Part shown: positions 8,730 to 17,113 of the stretch, piece by piece
Position numbering within the stretch: the stretch's first letter is position 1
Layout: each line of letters opens with the position of its first letter
Translations under genes and position numbers: made by a program
Origin: Chitinophagaceae bacterium
GTDB lineage: Bacteria > Bacteroidota > Bacteroidia > Chitinophagales > UBA10324
Length of the DNA: 64,000 bases
Reading direction: 5' to 3'
Assembly (NCBI GenBank): GCA_016717285.1
Contig: JADKFU010000001.1
Location: 434,001-498,000 of the forward strand
The notes under the pieces: model-generated
Database searches by the model: none
What the model saw: only the letters and a program-made list of their open reading frames with translations
What the model was told of the DNA's origin: nothing

Positions 8730-8954
8730 ATGAAATCCAAAATATTTGCTGCTCTTTTAGCGACAGTTATATTTATTTCTATTCGTTGTAATTCATCGCA
8801 AAACATGGTTTATATCTGTAATGGCAAGTTATCCCACGCCTACCACAGTATTGAAAACTGTAAGGGGTTAACTCACTGCACTACAGACATTGAAACAATT
8901 ACATTGGATAATGCTAAAGTAATGGGCAGAACTCCGTGTCATTTTTGCCATTAA
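8730..8954 (+). CDS. Small exported Cys-rich protein
   Basis: A 74-residue protein with a signal peptide; the Cys at about residue 20 in SIRCNSS could be a lipobox. The mature part has VYICNGKLSHAYHS, ENCKGLTHC and a terminal GRTPCHFCH, the spacing of a short family often seen in Bacteroidota, in which Cys/His residues probably bind metal or form disulfides. The function is not known. It follows the TPR-like gene closely. Confidence 0.65.
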   Translation: MKSKIFAALLATVIFISIRCNSSQNMVYICNGKLSHAYHSIENCKGLTHCTTDIETITLDNAKVMGRTPCHFCH

Positions 8955-8959
8955 GAACA

Positions 8960-9130
8960 TCAAAAAAATCCGCTGTCAATCATAGGCCTAGGACGATCCG
9001 GTGTTTTGCTGATACCACATGCTGTGTAATCTAGATACGTTTCAAACACTTGATTATTACCAATGAAGCTGCGGATACCACAAACAATTAATACTATAAG
9101 AATTAGTTTTAATGCACGTCGATTGGGCAT
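8960..9130 (-). CDS. Small unknown exported or membrane protein (56 residues)
   Basis: ATG at 9130, TGA at 8962-8960. The product starts MPNRRALKLILIVLIVCGI, a basic start with one hydrophobic segment, then a short polar tail that includes TPDRPRP. It fits an exported peptide or single-pass protein. It lies 22 bases downstream of another small minus-strand gene and ends only 5 bases from the convergent gene at 8954, which supports it being real. No family recognised. Confidence 0.4.
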   Translation of the reverse strand: MPNRRALKLILIVLIVCGIRSFIGNNQVFETYLDYTACGISKTPDRPRPMIDSGFF

Positions 9131-9152
9131 TGTTTATATTTTTAAGATTTGG

Positions 9153-9365
9153 TCATTTGATTTTTTTCGTACTCCTTTTTTCGGGAAGAACCGTTCTTAA
9201 AATGCTTTCAATCTGAGTTAACTGATCAGGATTTAACTTCTTGATTTCATCCTGACTCAGTGTTAATCCGTTTATTTGAATGTGATTATTTTGGTTATTG
9301 ATGAACGTTGGATTGCCATGCAAAATATTCGGGTGACCGTTAACTCCAAGATGATTGAACTTCAT
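9153..9365 (-). CDS. Small unknown protein (70 residues)
   Basis: Asn/His-rich N-terminal half (NNQNNHIQINGLTLSQDEI) and a basic C-terminus (PEKRSTKKIK). The central part, LTLSQDEIKKLNPDQLTQIESIL, looks like a short helical hairpin. No signal peptide or membrane segment. Probably in one transcript with the 56-residue gene 22 bases downstream. No function can be assigned. Confidence 0.45.
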   Translation of the reverse strand: MKFNHLGVNGHPNILHGNPTFINNQNNHIQINGLTLSQDEIKKLNPDQLTQIESILRTVLPEKRSTKKIK

Positions 9366-9516
9366 GCATTGAAGTTTACTATCTTCCTACTGCTGGTGAT
9401 TATTTCCAGAAGAATTATGGAGTATCAAAGAATTATGCGAGCAGATGATATCATCGCTTTAGAATAGAGTAAAGCAGTAAGTTTCTTTAAATAGCTTCGC
9501 GCCCAACAACTCCAGC

Positions 9517-9945
9517 TTACTTCTCCAACAATTTTTTCATATTCTCCAACACCATATTCCAGTTGGACTCTGAATGTGCTTTCATTTTTTCGTCAGGGAT
9601 ATTTTCCTGTGTAACAGTAAGTGTGGTATGGTTATTATTTTCTGACAAATCAAATGTAATGTCAGCATAGTTCTCCGGCTTATCTTCAATGCCAGACATC
9701 GAACTCCAGTAATTGTATTTGAGCAGCTTGCCCGGTTCATTTTCGAGTACAGTTCCTTTATCAGTATAGGATTTGCCTTCCCATTCTCCGGTAAAAATTA
9801 AGGGGCTGCCTACTTTCCAATCACTATTCGCATTCGTACCGAAAAAATATTGCTTGATGATTTCCGGTTTGGTCAATGCATCCCAAACTTTAGAAGCCGG
9901 GGCATCAATTGTGATAGTAGTATGGCCGGTTATGTTCGATTTCAT
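9517..9945 (-). CDS. SRPBCC / AHSA1-type START-fold protein
   Basis: A 142-residue protein of the Aha1 C-terminal-like SRPBCC family. It contains ITIDAPASKVWDALTKPEIIKQYFFG, GEWEGKSYTDKGTV, the YWSSMSG segment and a C-terminal helix (NWNMVLENMKKLLEK), the usual order for this fold, which forms a hydrophobic ligand pocket. The frame is open to 10020, but the ATG at 9945 is chosen because the fold begins there and a promoter and operator occupy the upstream part. Such genes often sit beside ArsR-type repressors; none is visible here. The ligand is unknown. Confidence 0.85.
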   Translation of the reverse strand: MKSNITGHTTITIDAPASKVWDALTKPEIIKQYFFGTNANSDWKVGSPLIFTGEWEGKSYTDKGTVLENEPGKLLKYNYWSSMSGIEDKPENYADITFDLSENNNHTTLTVTQENIPDEKMKAHSESNWNMVLENMKKLLEK

Positions 9946-10014
9946 GTTGTGATTTTTTAGTTGGTAGCACAAATGCCAGAAACCTGCCAAATCCTCAACT
10001 CCCAACCCAGGTAT

Positions 10015-10079
10015 AGTCATCGGATGACTTGAAAATAATTAGCAAAAAGAGACAAACAAATAGGAGTCATCCGATGAAT
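10015..10079 (-). promoter_or_regulatory. Promoter with paired palindromic operators for the SRPBCC gene
   Basis: On the minus strand, TTTG (10060-10057), a 19-base spacer and TATTTTCA (10037-10030) resemble the Bacteroidota promoter TTTG-N19-TAnnTTTG. A 15-bp palindrome, AGTCATC-G-GATGACT, lies at 10015-10029 where transcription should start. A second copy, AGTCATC-C-GATGAAT, lies at 10065-10079, just upstream of the -33 element. The copies are exactly 50 bases apart, close to five helical turns. This is what a dimeric repressor binding both sides of a promoter would leave. The regulator is not identified. Confidence 0.55.
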
Positions 10080-10526
10080 CCACAACTTTTTCAATATCTA
10101 ATATCGATCTTTGATTTAAGAATTTAAAAAATGCAGCTCAAGTGTTTATACTAATGCTTGTTATAGATTTTTAAGGAGGAACCGTTAAGAAAAACCTCAC
10201 AACGAAAAAATTTATTTCCATACGTAAGGACATTTTTCAATTCTCTACACAGGAGAGAGCAGTGACCACTGTCAGATCGCAACCTGCGGCGAAATGTCTT
10301 TAAACAATTCAATTAGACACGAGGGATTTTCACTTTGAAAGATGCTTTTAATGGGGAGCAGATGAAACATCCGGGTAAAATTATTCTCAGCACGTGCTTT
10401 TAGGAGTTAATGTGGATTAGGGTTTGAATTGTTTAGGATGGCAGATTCATATTTATGGAATGTTTCATTATCTTTTACTTCGGAACCAGCCCTTAAAGAT
10501 TAAAGACCTTCTGATTAAATTGCAAA
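10080..10526. other. Non-coding gap without recognised gene
   Basis: About 450 bases with stops in all frames and no convincing gene. It includes an unusual AAGGAGG stretch (about 10170-10180) with no start codon behind it and a short CAGTG-AC-CACTG palindrome near 10260. Nothing else was recognised. Confidence 0.4.
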
Positions 10527-11354
10527 ATGAAAATACTCCTTATCTCTTTATTGTTTAATCAATTATTAATGGCGCAGGAAGTGAGCATTATGAGTTATAA
10601 CATCCGTTATGGCACAGCAGCAGATGGAGAAAATCATTGGGAGAAACGGAAAAATAAAGTAGCTGATTTAATGAATTATTATGCTGCTGATTTTATCGGC
10701 ATGCAGGAAGCGCAAAAAATGCAGATAGCTTTTTTGCTGCAACAGATGCCCCAATACGATGTGATCGGAAAACCGAGAACGAACGATGAAAACGCCGAGT
10801 ACTCGGATATTTTTTACAACAAGAGCAGGTTTGATCTGTTTCAGCAAAACACATTCTGGTTATCGAAGACTCCTGATACTATTTCGATAGGATGGGACGC
10901 TGCGCTCCCAAGAATTGCCACGTATGGTTTATTCAAATTTAAAGACCATAAGAAATTTATTTGGATCATCAACGCCCATTTTGATCACCTGGGTGCCACT
11001 GCACGTTTGGAATCCGCTAAAATGATTGTTGAGAAGATCGCGGAATTGAGGAAAGCAAAGGACTGCGAGGTTGTGTTTATGGGCGATCTGAATTCGAAGC
11101 CTGATGAGTCGCCCGTGCAATATTTATTTCAGCATCTATTGGAAGCAAGGACACATTGCCTTACAAAGCCGTACGGAGAAAAAGATACCTGGAACAATTT
11201 CCATTTCCAGGAAAAACCAAACGGACAAATTGATTATATTTTTATTGCTGATACCGGTGATCTGCAAATTAAAAAATACATCACCATCGATGATTTTTAT
11301 GACTTTAAATATCCATCAGATCATTTGCCGGTGATGGCAACATTGTGGTATTGA
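10527..11354 (+). CDS. Exported endonuclease/exonuclease/phosphatase family protein
   Basis: A 275-residue EEP-fold phosphodiesterase or phosphatase with a short signal peptide (MKILLISLLFNQLLMAQ). The family motifs appear in order: MSYNIRYG (Asn), GMQEA (metal-binding Glu), IFYNKSRF, NAHFDHLG (catalytic His), FMGDLNSKP (Asp and Asn), IDYIFI and the terminal SDHLPVMA (Asp-His pair). All catalytic positions are intact. Exported members act on nucleic acids, sphingomyelin-like lipids or phosphosugars; the sequence does not decide between them. It stands alone and converges on the next gene with a shared terminator. Confidence 0.88.
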   Translation: MKILLISLLFNQLLMAQEVSIMSYNIRYGTAADGENHWEKRKNKVADLMNYYAADFIGMQEAQKMQIAFLLQQMPQYDVIGKPRTNDENAEYSDIFYNKSRFDLFQQNTFWLSKTPDTISIGWDAALPRIATYGLFKFKDHKKFIWIINAHFDHLGATARLESAKMIVEKIAELRKAKDCEVVFMGDLNSKPDESPVQYLFQHLLEARTHCLTKPYGEKDTWNNFHFQEKPNGQIDYIFIADTGDLQIKKYITIDDFYDFKYPSDHLPVMATLWY

Positions 11355-11479
11355 AATGAATTAAACAGCATTAAAAATAGCCCCGGGCAGGGCAGGAATA
11401 ATTTTCTCCACGTTGAATAATTCATCGCAGCATTTGTAACGGTGAAGTCATTTATAATTAAGGAAGCAAGAGCATAAAA

Positions 11480-11508
11480 AAACCGCTGCTTAAAGAGCAG
11501 CGGTTTTA
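11480..11508. terminator. Bidirectional terminator
   Basis: A 10-bp stem AACCGCTGCT / AGCAGCGGTT with loop TAAAG is flanked by A-rich sequence on the left and TTTTAT on the right. It lies between two convergent genes and can serve both strands. Confidence 0.85.
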
Positions 11509-11525
11509 TATTGAAAGAACGAAAA

Positions 11526-11954
11526 TTATTTCTTCATATCTTCCCAATGATCTAACAAACGATCATATTCCTTATGTAGTTTTTCAAGCTCCGACCTCAT
11601 TTTTTTTCTGTATTTCTCCTGATCTTCTGCAGGAATAGTCTTTGCATTTTCCATCCGTTCACCAAATGATTTCGCGCGTGCTTCGAATTTGCTCAGCGCC
11701 TTTCTGAATTTGGGATCATCAATCTTTTTTTCTGCCATTTGTTTTTGGATGCGATCTACCTGATCCAACACATTTTGATAGCGGGTACGAACGTCTCTGT
11801 TATACTCGTCGTAAGGCATCTTTTCTCTCTGTGCTTCCACTTCAGGGGCTTCCCTTGGAATGCGGTCCTGAGCATATGAAGTATTGATTGTAAAGAGTCC
11901 TGATAGCGCTACAAATGCCAACGAGGCCAGCATTTTTAAATTTAATCCTTTCAT
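11526..11954 (-). CDS. Exported helical protein of unknown function
   Basis: A 142-residue protein with a signal peptide from the ATG at 11954 (MKGLNLKMLASLAFVAL, cleaved near SYAQ). The mature part is highly charged and almost entirely helical (YNRDVRTRYQNVLDQVDRIQKQM, then RKALSKFEARAKSFGERMEN), so it should form a coiled coil or helical bundle in the periplasm. The frame is open further upstream but has no signal-like sequence. It ends at the shared terminator. No family name can be given. Confidence 0.7.
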   Translation of the reverse strand: MKGLNLKMLASLAFVALSGLFTINTSYAQDRIPREAPEVEAQREKMPYDEYNRDVRTRYQNVLDQVDRIQKQMAEKKIDDPKFRKALSKFEARAKSFGERMENAKTIPAEDQEKYRKKMRSELEKLHKEYDRLLDHWEDMKK

Positions 11955-12261
11955 TTTTTTTGCTTTTGTTTGATACATAGGAGAGATTTGCACAAATCAT
12001 TCCAAATTCATTCCTGTTCGCTGTTTAAGATGCATTACATTGTTTGGGGAAAATATTGCCCTATAAATTTTTATGTAAGACGAACAACACAATACAATAT
12101 AAAACACGAAGGATAAAATGAATGGAAGTTTTTTTAGGAGTAAAATATTTTCCAGTCAATGCTTTGATTTCAAAAAGCATGCTCACATCTGTTCGTCGAA
12201 ATTATTTTATCTGCCTATCATTTTTTGTAATTTTAAAGAGCATCATTTGCTTCCTTCACTT

Positions 12262-13692
12262 ATGAAAAACAATTTCTTGCTTTTGATTACGGTGTTTCGC
12301 CAGTCTATAATTGCTTTTACATGTTGCTTTGGTATAGTTTGTAAGAGCGAGGCACAAAATCTTGTTCCCAATCCCGGCTTCGAATCATTTACTACCTGCC
12401 CGGTTGGGTTTTCTGAATTCAATGGTCATGTAAGCAATTGGATCAATCCGAGTATTGCCTCTCCTGATTATATGAATGCATGCGCGAATCCATTTCCCGC
12501 CGGTGTTCCTGAAAATGGAACCGGTTATCAGCTAGCGCATGGAGGCAACGCTTATGTTGGATGCTATTTATCAGGAGGAGGAATTTATATGGAATATGTG
12601 CAGGTGCAACTTGCTGCAACGCTGGAAGCAGGTAAAACATATCAGTTTAAGATGTACACGGTACTACATAACAATTCAAATAAGGCAACTGATGATGTAG
12701 GCGCATATATTTCAGTAGCGGCCCCGACTTCTACAGGAACAGGATATCTTTCGGGATATCCGGAACCACAGATCACTAACCCTTCCGGAAGTGTGATTAC
12801 AGATACGCTGAACTGGCAATTGGTTTCAGGTACTTACACTGCTACAGGCGGAGAAAACTATCTTACGATTGGTCATTTCAAACCTGATGCGCAAACGATT
12901 TATTTGTCATTGCCCTATGGAAGTCAGGGCGCCTACTATTACTTTGATGATATCTCATTGGAACCCATGCAGAGTGTTGGATTTAATGCCTCGGATACAA
13001 GTGTTTGTGAAAAGTTTTGCATTGATTTTACAGATCAATCGACAAATGATCCTGTTTCATGGCTGTGGAATTTCCCCGGAGGAACACCTTCTTCTTCTTC
13101 CTTACAAAATCCATTTCAGGTTTGTTACCAGGAACCTGGTGTATTTGATGTAACGCTGATCACCACGAATGCAAATGGCAGTGACACGCTAACACTTACA
13201 GATTATGTAACGGTGCATTCAACACCACCTATACCTGCTATTCTGCAAGATGGATTTACGTTGACCTGCAGCAGCGCATTCAGTTACCAATGGCAATTCA
13301 ATGCTGTTGATATTCCGGGTGCCACCGATCAAACTTATGTTGTTACGCAAAGCGGAACATACACCGTAATTGTTTTGGATGAAAATGGATGTAAGAATTC
13401 TGAGAGCCATGAGGTCATTATCAGTGGCGTTGATGAAATCATGAATGAATCAAATGTTGTGGTGTATCCGAATCCGAACAATGGCCATTTCATACTTGAT
13501 GGATTTTTAAAGCCGGGAGATATTGTTTCGATTGAAATTGAAAACGCAATGGGCATGATGGTTTACAGTAAGGAAGAAAAATTGAAGGGTAATTCAATTC
13601 CTATTGCAATCAGTCACCTTTCACCTGGTGTTTATGTGATTAATCTGAAAACAAATGGTGGAGTGATTTCAAAAAAACTTTTGATAGAATGA
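12262..13692 (+). CDS. T9SS-secreted protein with PKD and Ig-like domains
   Basis: A 476-residue surface protein. The ATG at 12262 starts the signal peptide (MKNNFLLLITV to KSEAQ); the frame is open from 12118 but that extension is not signal-like. Residues about 30-240 begin LVPNPGFESF and form a jelly-roll-type module like those of carbohydrate-binding or gliding-related proteins. A PKD domain follows (FTDQSTNDPVSWLWNFPGG), then an Ig-like segment (FSYQWQFNAVDIPGATDQTY) and a T9SS sorting domain (VVYPNPNNGHF to SKKLLIE). It is probably an adhesin or surface structural protein. No enzyme motif was seen. Confidence 0.75.
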   Translation: MKNNFLLLITVFRQSIIAFTCCFGIVCKSEAQNLVPNPGFESFTTCPVGFSEFNGHVSNWINPSIASPDYMNACANPFPAGVPENGTGYQLAHGGNAYVGCYLSGGGIYMEYVQVQLAATLEAGKTYQFKMYTVLHNNSNKATDDVGAYISVAAPTSTGTGYLSGYPEPQITNPSGSVITDTLNWQLVSGTYTATGGENYLTIGHFKPDAQTIYLSLPYGSQGAYYYFDDISLEPMQSVGFNASDTSVCEKFCIDFTDQSTNDPVSWLWNFPGGTPSSSSLQNPFQVCYQEPGVFDVTLITTNANGSDTLTLTDYVTVHSTPPIPAILQDGFTLTCSSAFSYQWQFNAVDIPGATDQTYVVTQSGTYTVIVLDENGCKNSESHEVIISGVDEIMNESNVVVYPNPNNGHFILDGFLKPGDIVSIEIENAMGMMVYSKEEKLKGNSIPIAISHLSPGVYVINLKTNGGVISKKLLIE

Positions 13693-13751
13693 TTGGGGGA
13701 AATAATTTCTGTTCAATTTAATGATGGCTTTTTTTTGCGCCCATCGACTGC

Positions 13752-13945
13752 CTCAGGGAGCAAAAAAATCCGGTCGCTGAGCGTAGTCGAAGCGTAAGGA
13801 TTTTTGAAAATGGACAGTCCTTTTTTTGGGCCCTACGTTATTTAACCGCTCAGGGAGCAAAAAAATCCGGTCGCTGAGCGTAGTCGAAGCGTAAGGATTT
13901 TTGAAAATGTACAGTCCTTTTTTTGCGCCATACGTTATTTAACCT
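13752..13945. repeat. 97-bp tandem duplication carrying REP-like hairpins
   Basis: Two copies of a 97-base unit (13752-13848 and 13849-13945) differ at only a few positions. Each contains AAAAATCC and GGATTTTT arms flanking GGTCGCTGAGCGTAGTCGAAGCG, which can fold into a long hairpin and could act as a terminator. The CTGAGCGnAGnCGAAG core recurs at 15.65, 15.75 and 15.91 kb. Confidence 0.85.
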
Positions 13946-14191
13946 ATTCTTAAATTGCATGTGGTGTTTAATTGACTCAATAATGGGTGTGTGAAAAATT
14001 TACCATGCAATCACCAAACCGTGCCTCGGTTCGGTTCAACCAGGGAATTTCCTTTCAAAATGATTATCGATGAATAAAATTAGCCGTGACACGGTTACAA
14101 GGTTTGTGCTACATGCCCAATAATGGTCTGTGATTTAATTTTCAACTGAATTGATACATTTATGCACTAATCATCCCGTAATAAACTCACT

Positions 14192-14217
14192 GCTAACTAC
14201 TAACTACTCACTACTCG
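14192..14217. repeat. Heptamer-periodic repeat (CTAACTA/CTCACTA)
   Basis: About 3.7 copies of a 7-base unit end 4 bases before the start codon of the sugar porter, where a ribosome-binding region would be expected. The rest of the gap 13946-14191 shows no gene. Confidence 0.65.
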
Positions 14218-14221
14218 TTTC

Positions 14222-15535
14222 ATGAACAGCAAACTCATATTATGGTCCATCACTGTCGGCCTTGGTGGTTTTTTGTTTGGTCTTGATGTTGCCGTTATTT
14301 CAGGGGCAGAACAGGACATCCAACAGCTCTGGCATCTTGATGGCTGGAGTCATGGGTTGGCTATTGCGATGGCATTGTATGGAACTGTGATTGGTGCAAT
14401 GTTTGGCGGCGTTCCTGCAGACAATTATGGTAGGAAAAAAACACTGATTGCAATTGGTGTGCTCTTCTTTTTTTCTGCAATAGGTTCTGCGATTGCAGAT
14501 AGCGTAAACGTTTTCATGATCTTTCGTTTCATTGGCGGACTGAGCATCGGTGCCTCCTCTGTAGTGGCACCTGTTTACATTTCTGAAATCGCACCACCCA
14601 AATACCGTGGAAGAATGGGCATTTCTTTTCAGATGAATATCGTGCTGGGTATTTTGATCGCGTATGTTTCCAACTACCTGTTGGAAGGAGGTGCAAATGA
14701 TTGGCGCTGGATGCTTGGCATCGTTGCAATTCCTGCACTCTTCTTTTCTTTATTGATGCTGTTTACTCCGGAAACACCACGTTGGCTGCTGTTACATAAG
14801 GGTGATGAAAGCAAGGCAAGAGATATATTGTCAATTACAGAAGACAACGTTGACGAGGCCGTGATCGCAATTAAGAAATCTGCAGAGGAGCAACTGAAAG
14901 GTCATAAAGAAAGTCTGTTTCAAAAGAAGTATTTCAAATTGATTCTGCTTGCATTTTTGTTTGCAGCCTTCAACCAGTTGTCAGGTATCAATGCGATCAT
15001 TTACTATGCACCGCGCATTTTTGAAATGACAGGTTCTGCAAAATCAGGAGCATTACTTTCAACTATTGGTATTGGTGTTGTGAATTTAATTTTCACCATT
15101 CTCGGCTGGGTATTGATTGATCGTGTGGGGAGAAAGGTATTGATGTACATCGGTTCCATCGGATACATTGTTTCCTTAGCGTTGGTTGCAGGTGCATTCT
15201 TTAATGAATCGTATGCGAATGTTCCTGTTTATGTTTTCATGTTCATTGCTTCGCATGCAATAGGTCAGGGTTCAGTTATCTGGGTATTCATTTCTGAAAT
15301 ATTTCCAAATGCAGTGCGTGCTTCCGGAATGGCCCTGGGTTGTCTTACGCATTGGATTTTTGCAGCCATTATTGCCAACATTTTTCCGGTGCTGGCAGAT
15401 CAGTATGGAGGAGGTGTGATCTTTTCTTTCTTCAGTGTGATGATGGTGTTTCAACTCATTTATGTTTGGGTAATGATGCCGGAGACGAAGGGCGTTTCGT
15501 TGGAGGAACTTCAGAAGAAATTGACGCAGAGTTGA
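14222..15535 (+). CDS. MFS sugar porter (sugar:H+ symporter family)
   Basis: Inner-membrane sugar transporter of the SP family within the major facilitator superfamily, 437 residues with about 12 helices. Signature motifs are GGFLFGLDVAVISG in helix 1, DNYGRKKTL in loop 2-3, PETPRWLL before the central loop, QLSGINAIIYYAP in helix 7, DRVGRKVLM in loop 8-9 and PETKGVSLEELQ at the C-terminus. These are the marks of XylE/GalP-like proton symporters. The exact sugar is not determined; with the glucan locus 8 kb downstream, glucose is a reasonable guess. It has its own transcription unit. Confidence 0.9.
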   Translation: MNSKLILWSITVGLGGFLFGLDVAVISGAEQDIQQLWHLDGWSHGLAIAMALYGTVIGAMFGGVPADNYGRKKTLIAIGVLFFFSAIGSAIADSVNVFMIFRFIGGLSIGASSVVAPVYISEIAPPKYRGRMGISFQMNIVLGILIAYVSNYLLEGGANDWRWMLGIVAIPALFFSLLMLFTPETPRWLLLHKGDESKARDILSITEDNVDEAVIAIKKSAEEQLKGHKESLFQKKYFKLILLAFLFAAFNQLSGINAIIYYAPRIFEMTGSAKSGALLSTIGIGVVNLIFTILGWVLIDRVGRKVLMYIGSIGYIVSLALVAGAFFNESYANVPVYVFMFIASHAIGQGSVIWVFISEIFPNAVRASGMALGCLTHWIFAAIIANIFPVLADQYGGGVIFSFFSVMMVFQLIYVWVMMPETKGVSLEELQKKLTQS

Positions 15536-15549
15536 TGAGAAGGGCTATA

Positions 15550-15623
15550 TGGTTGAATGGCTGAATTGTTTAATTGATTAACTGTTTAATTGTTTAATTG
15601 TTTAATTGTTGCGGCGAAGCCGG
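15550..15623 (+). repeat. Octamer-periodic array ending in GC hairpin (copy A)
   Basis: Seven consecutive degenerate octamers (from TGGTTGAA through TTGTTTAA) end in TTGTTGCGGCGAAGCCGG, where CGGC-GAA-GCCG is a short hairpin. One of four copies in the window. Confidence 0.7.
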
Positions 15624-15744
15624 AGAAGAGGACATTGAGTCTTCGACTTCACGTTCACTGAGCGGAGCCGAAGTGCACGTGAAGTAGAAGTACGCAATAC
15701 AACGAATCAAAGAAGTGTTCCCGGCGCGCCTAAACTTCCCGTTC
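15607..15744. repeat. 138-bp direct repeat, first copy
   Basis: Matches 15861-15998 at an exact offset of 254 bases. It contains the hairpin motif GTTCACTGAGCGGAGCCGAAGTG and a CGGCGCGCC site. A further GTTCACTGAGCGGAGCCGAAGTG motif overlaps its right end at about 15741-15763. Confidence 0.8.
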
Positions 15745-15827
15745 ACTGAGCGGAGCCGAAGTGCAGGTGAAACTGAATTACGTAGGGGGATTTGCAGAAG
15801 GAGTTGACGCAGGGTTAAATGACTGTA

Positions 15828-15877
15828 TGGTCGAATGGCTAAATTGTTAAATTGTTTAATTGTTGCGGCGAAGCCGG
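15828..15877 (+). repeat. Octamer-periodic array ending in GC hairpin (copy B)
   Basis: Octamers TGGTCGAA, TGGCTAAA, TTGTTAAA and TTGTTTAA end in TTGTTGCGGCGAAGCCGG. Same family and orientation as the array at 15550. Confidence 0.7.
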
Positions 15878-15998
15878 AGAAGAGGGCATTGAGTCTTCGA
15901 CTTCCCGTTCACTGAGCGGAGCCGAAGTGCACGTGAAGTCGAAGTACTCAATACAACGAATCAAAGAAGTGTTCTCGGCGCGCCTAAACTTCACGTTC
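15861..15998. repeat. 138-bp direct repeat, second copy
   Basis: Near-identical to 15607-15744. The surrounding gap 15536-16138 holds only these repeats; no gene was recognised in it. Confidence 0.8.
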
Positions 15999-16138
15999 TT
16001 TGCCTGCAGCTTCACAATTATTAAATCCTGAAAACGGGAGAATGGGAAGTTATGAACGGATGTGGGCTTAATTCACTGAGGAATATTTATTCGAATTTAA
16101 TAGGGGAGTGCTTCTCATGCCAATTCGCATTTTTTGTA

Positions 16139-17023
16139 TTAGCTGCCCAACACATGTTTCTTCTCCGCAATCATTTCACCATTCAGGTAAAATTTGATGA
16201 TCAGTGCCTGGCGCAATAAAGCATTTTCATTGATAGGAAGGTTGAAGTGATAGTTGTAATTGTACGTTCCTGCCGGTTGTGTTTCATCGGTAACTAATTT
16301 TTTTATTTCCTGTCCGGCTTCATTGTAGATAATGAGATCTACTTTCTTGGATTTTTGAATGACGTACGTAAATGTGCCATCCACCATTCTGAACATGGGT
16401 GCTGCTTTTTCTGCCCCGCGATCTTTTTCAAATTTCACATTCGTAAGTTCACAAACATATTTTCGAAATTGATTGCTGATAAGCGAATCTTCTGATGAAA
16501 TGGAATAAGGAGAATATTTATCGGTAATACACCAGATGGCTTGTTGCGCCACTTCATTTTGAAAATGATGTGCAGCTATGAAATTTATTAAAGGTAATAA
16601 TTCAGGGGAAGCCATTTTGCCGGCCTTGAACTTGCTGTCAAAACCCGGTGCTCCGTCATTTGCTTCTGTGCACATGGCATACATCGGCATGCTGCGTTCC
16701 TGTTGTGAAGCAAGTGTAAAAGTGACCGCTTCAGTTAGTACCATGCGTTGAATAGTGGTGTCGTCCGGTAAGAAAAAACGGCCGGCAGCTTCCGTGATTT
16801 CTATTGGCGTTGTTCTTAAATTTTTGCACGTTAATACAAGACAGCTTCCATAAAATGAAGAACGATAGACAGCATCTTTCCGGTAATCAAATCCACGAAC
16901 CGTGGCCGTCACCCATTTATTTTTCAAGGCTTCTTCAAGTGAGATTCCTGCATTTACGCTGAAATGACAGGCAATAACAAAAACAAAACTTAAAATGAAA
17001 AATGAAAGTTTGGATGGCGTCAT
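16139..17023 (-). CDS. Exported protein of unknown function
   Basis: A 294-residue protein with a signal peptide (MTPSKLSFFILSFVFVIACHFSVNAG). The middle part (about 30-200) contains paired Cys residues (YGSCLVLTCKN, MYAMCTEAND, AIWCITD) and looks like a compact beta-rich periplasmic domain. The C-terminal 90 residues resemble a FlgD/T9SS-like beta sandwich (VDLIIYNEAGQEIKKLV, QPAGTYNYNY) but lack the usual terminal sorting signature. No family can be named. It stands alone, downstream of the repeat-rich gap and upstream of a GT2 gene. Confidence 0.6.
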   Translation of the reverse strand: MTPSKLSFFILSFVFVIACHFSVNAGISLEEALKNKWVTATVRGFDYRKDAVYRSSFYGSCLVLTCKNLRTTPIEITEAAGRFFLPDDTTIQRMVLTEAVTFTLASQQERSMPMYAMCTEANDGAPGFDSKFKAGKMASPELLPLINFIAAHHFQNEVAQQAIWCITDKYSPYSISSEDSLISNQFRKYVCELTNVKFEKDRGAEKAAPMFRMVDGTFTYVIQKSKKVDLIIYNEAGQEIKKLVTDETQPAGTYNYNYHFNLPINENALLRQALIIKFYLNGEMIAEKKHVLGS

Positions 17024-17113
17024 AAAGTGGAGCGTGATGACGCTTAACGCAACCCTAAATGCGATAGTATATTAATATTAGTTAATCGCTAATAAATTCC
17101 TGATTCTAAATTC

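Noticed and set aside
9276..9467. Plus-strand 63-residue frame overlapping the 70-residue minus gene
   Set aside because: It has no recognisable domain or start context and overlaps a better minus-strand candidate.
10170..10200. Gene preceded by the AAGGAGG Shine-Dalgarno-like stretch
   Set aside because: No start codon or open frame follows, and this phylum rarely uses such sites.
13752..15998. Insertion sequence or transposon between the T9SS gene and the MFS gene
   Set aside because: There is no transposase frame and no target duplication; the repeats are short REP-like units.
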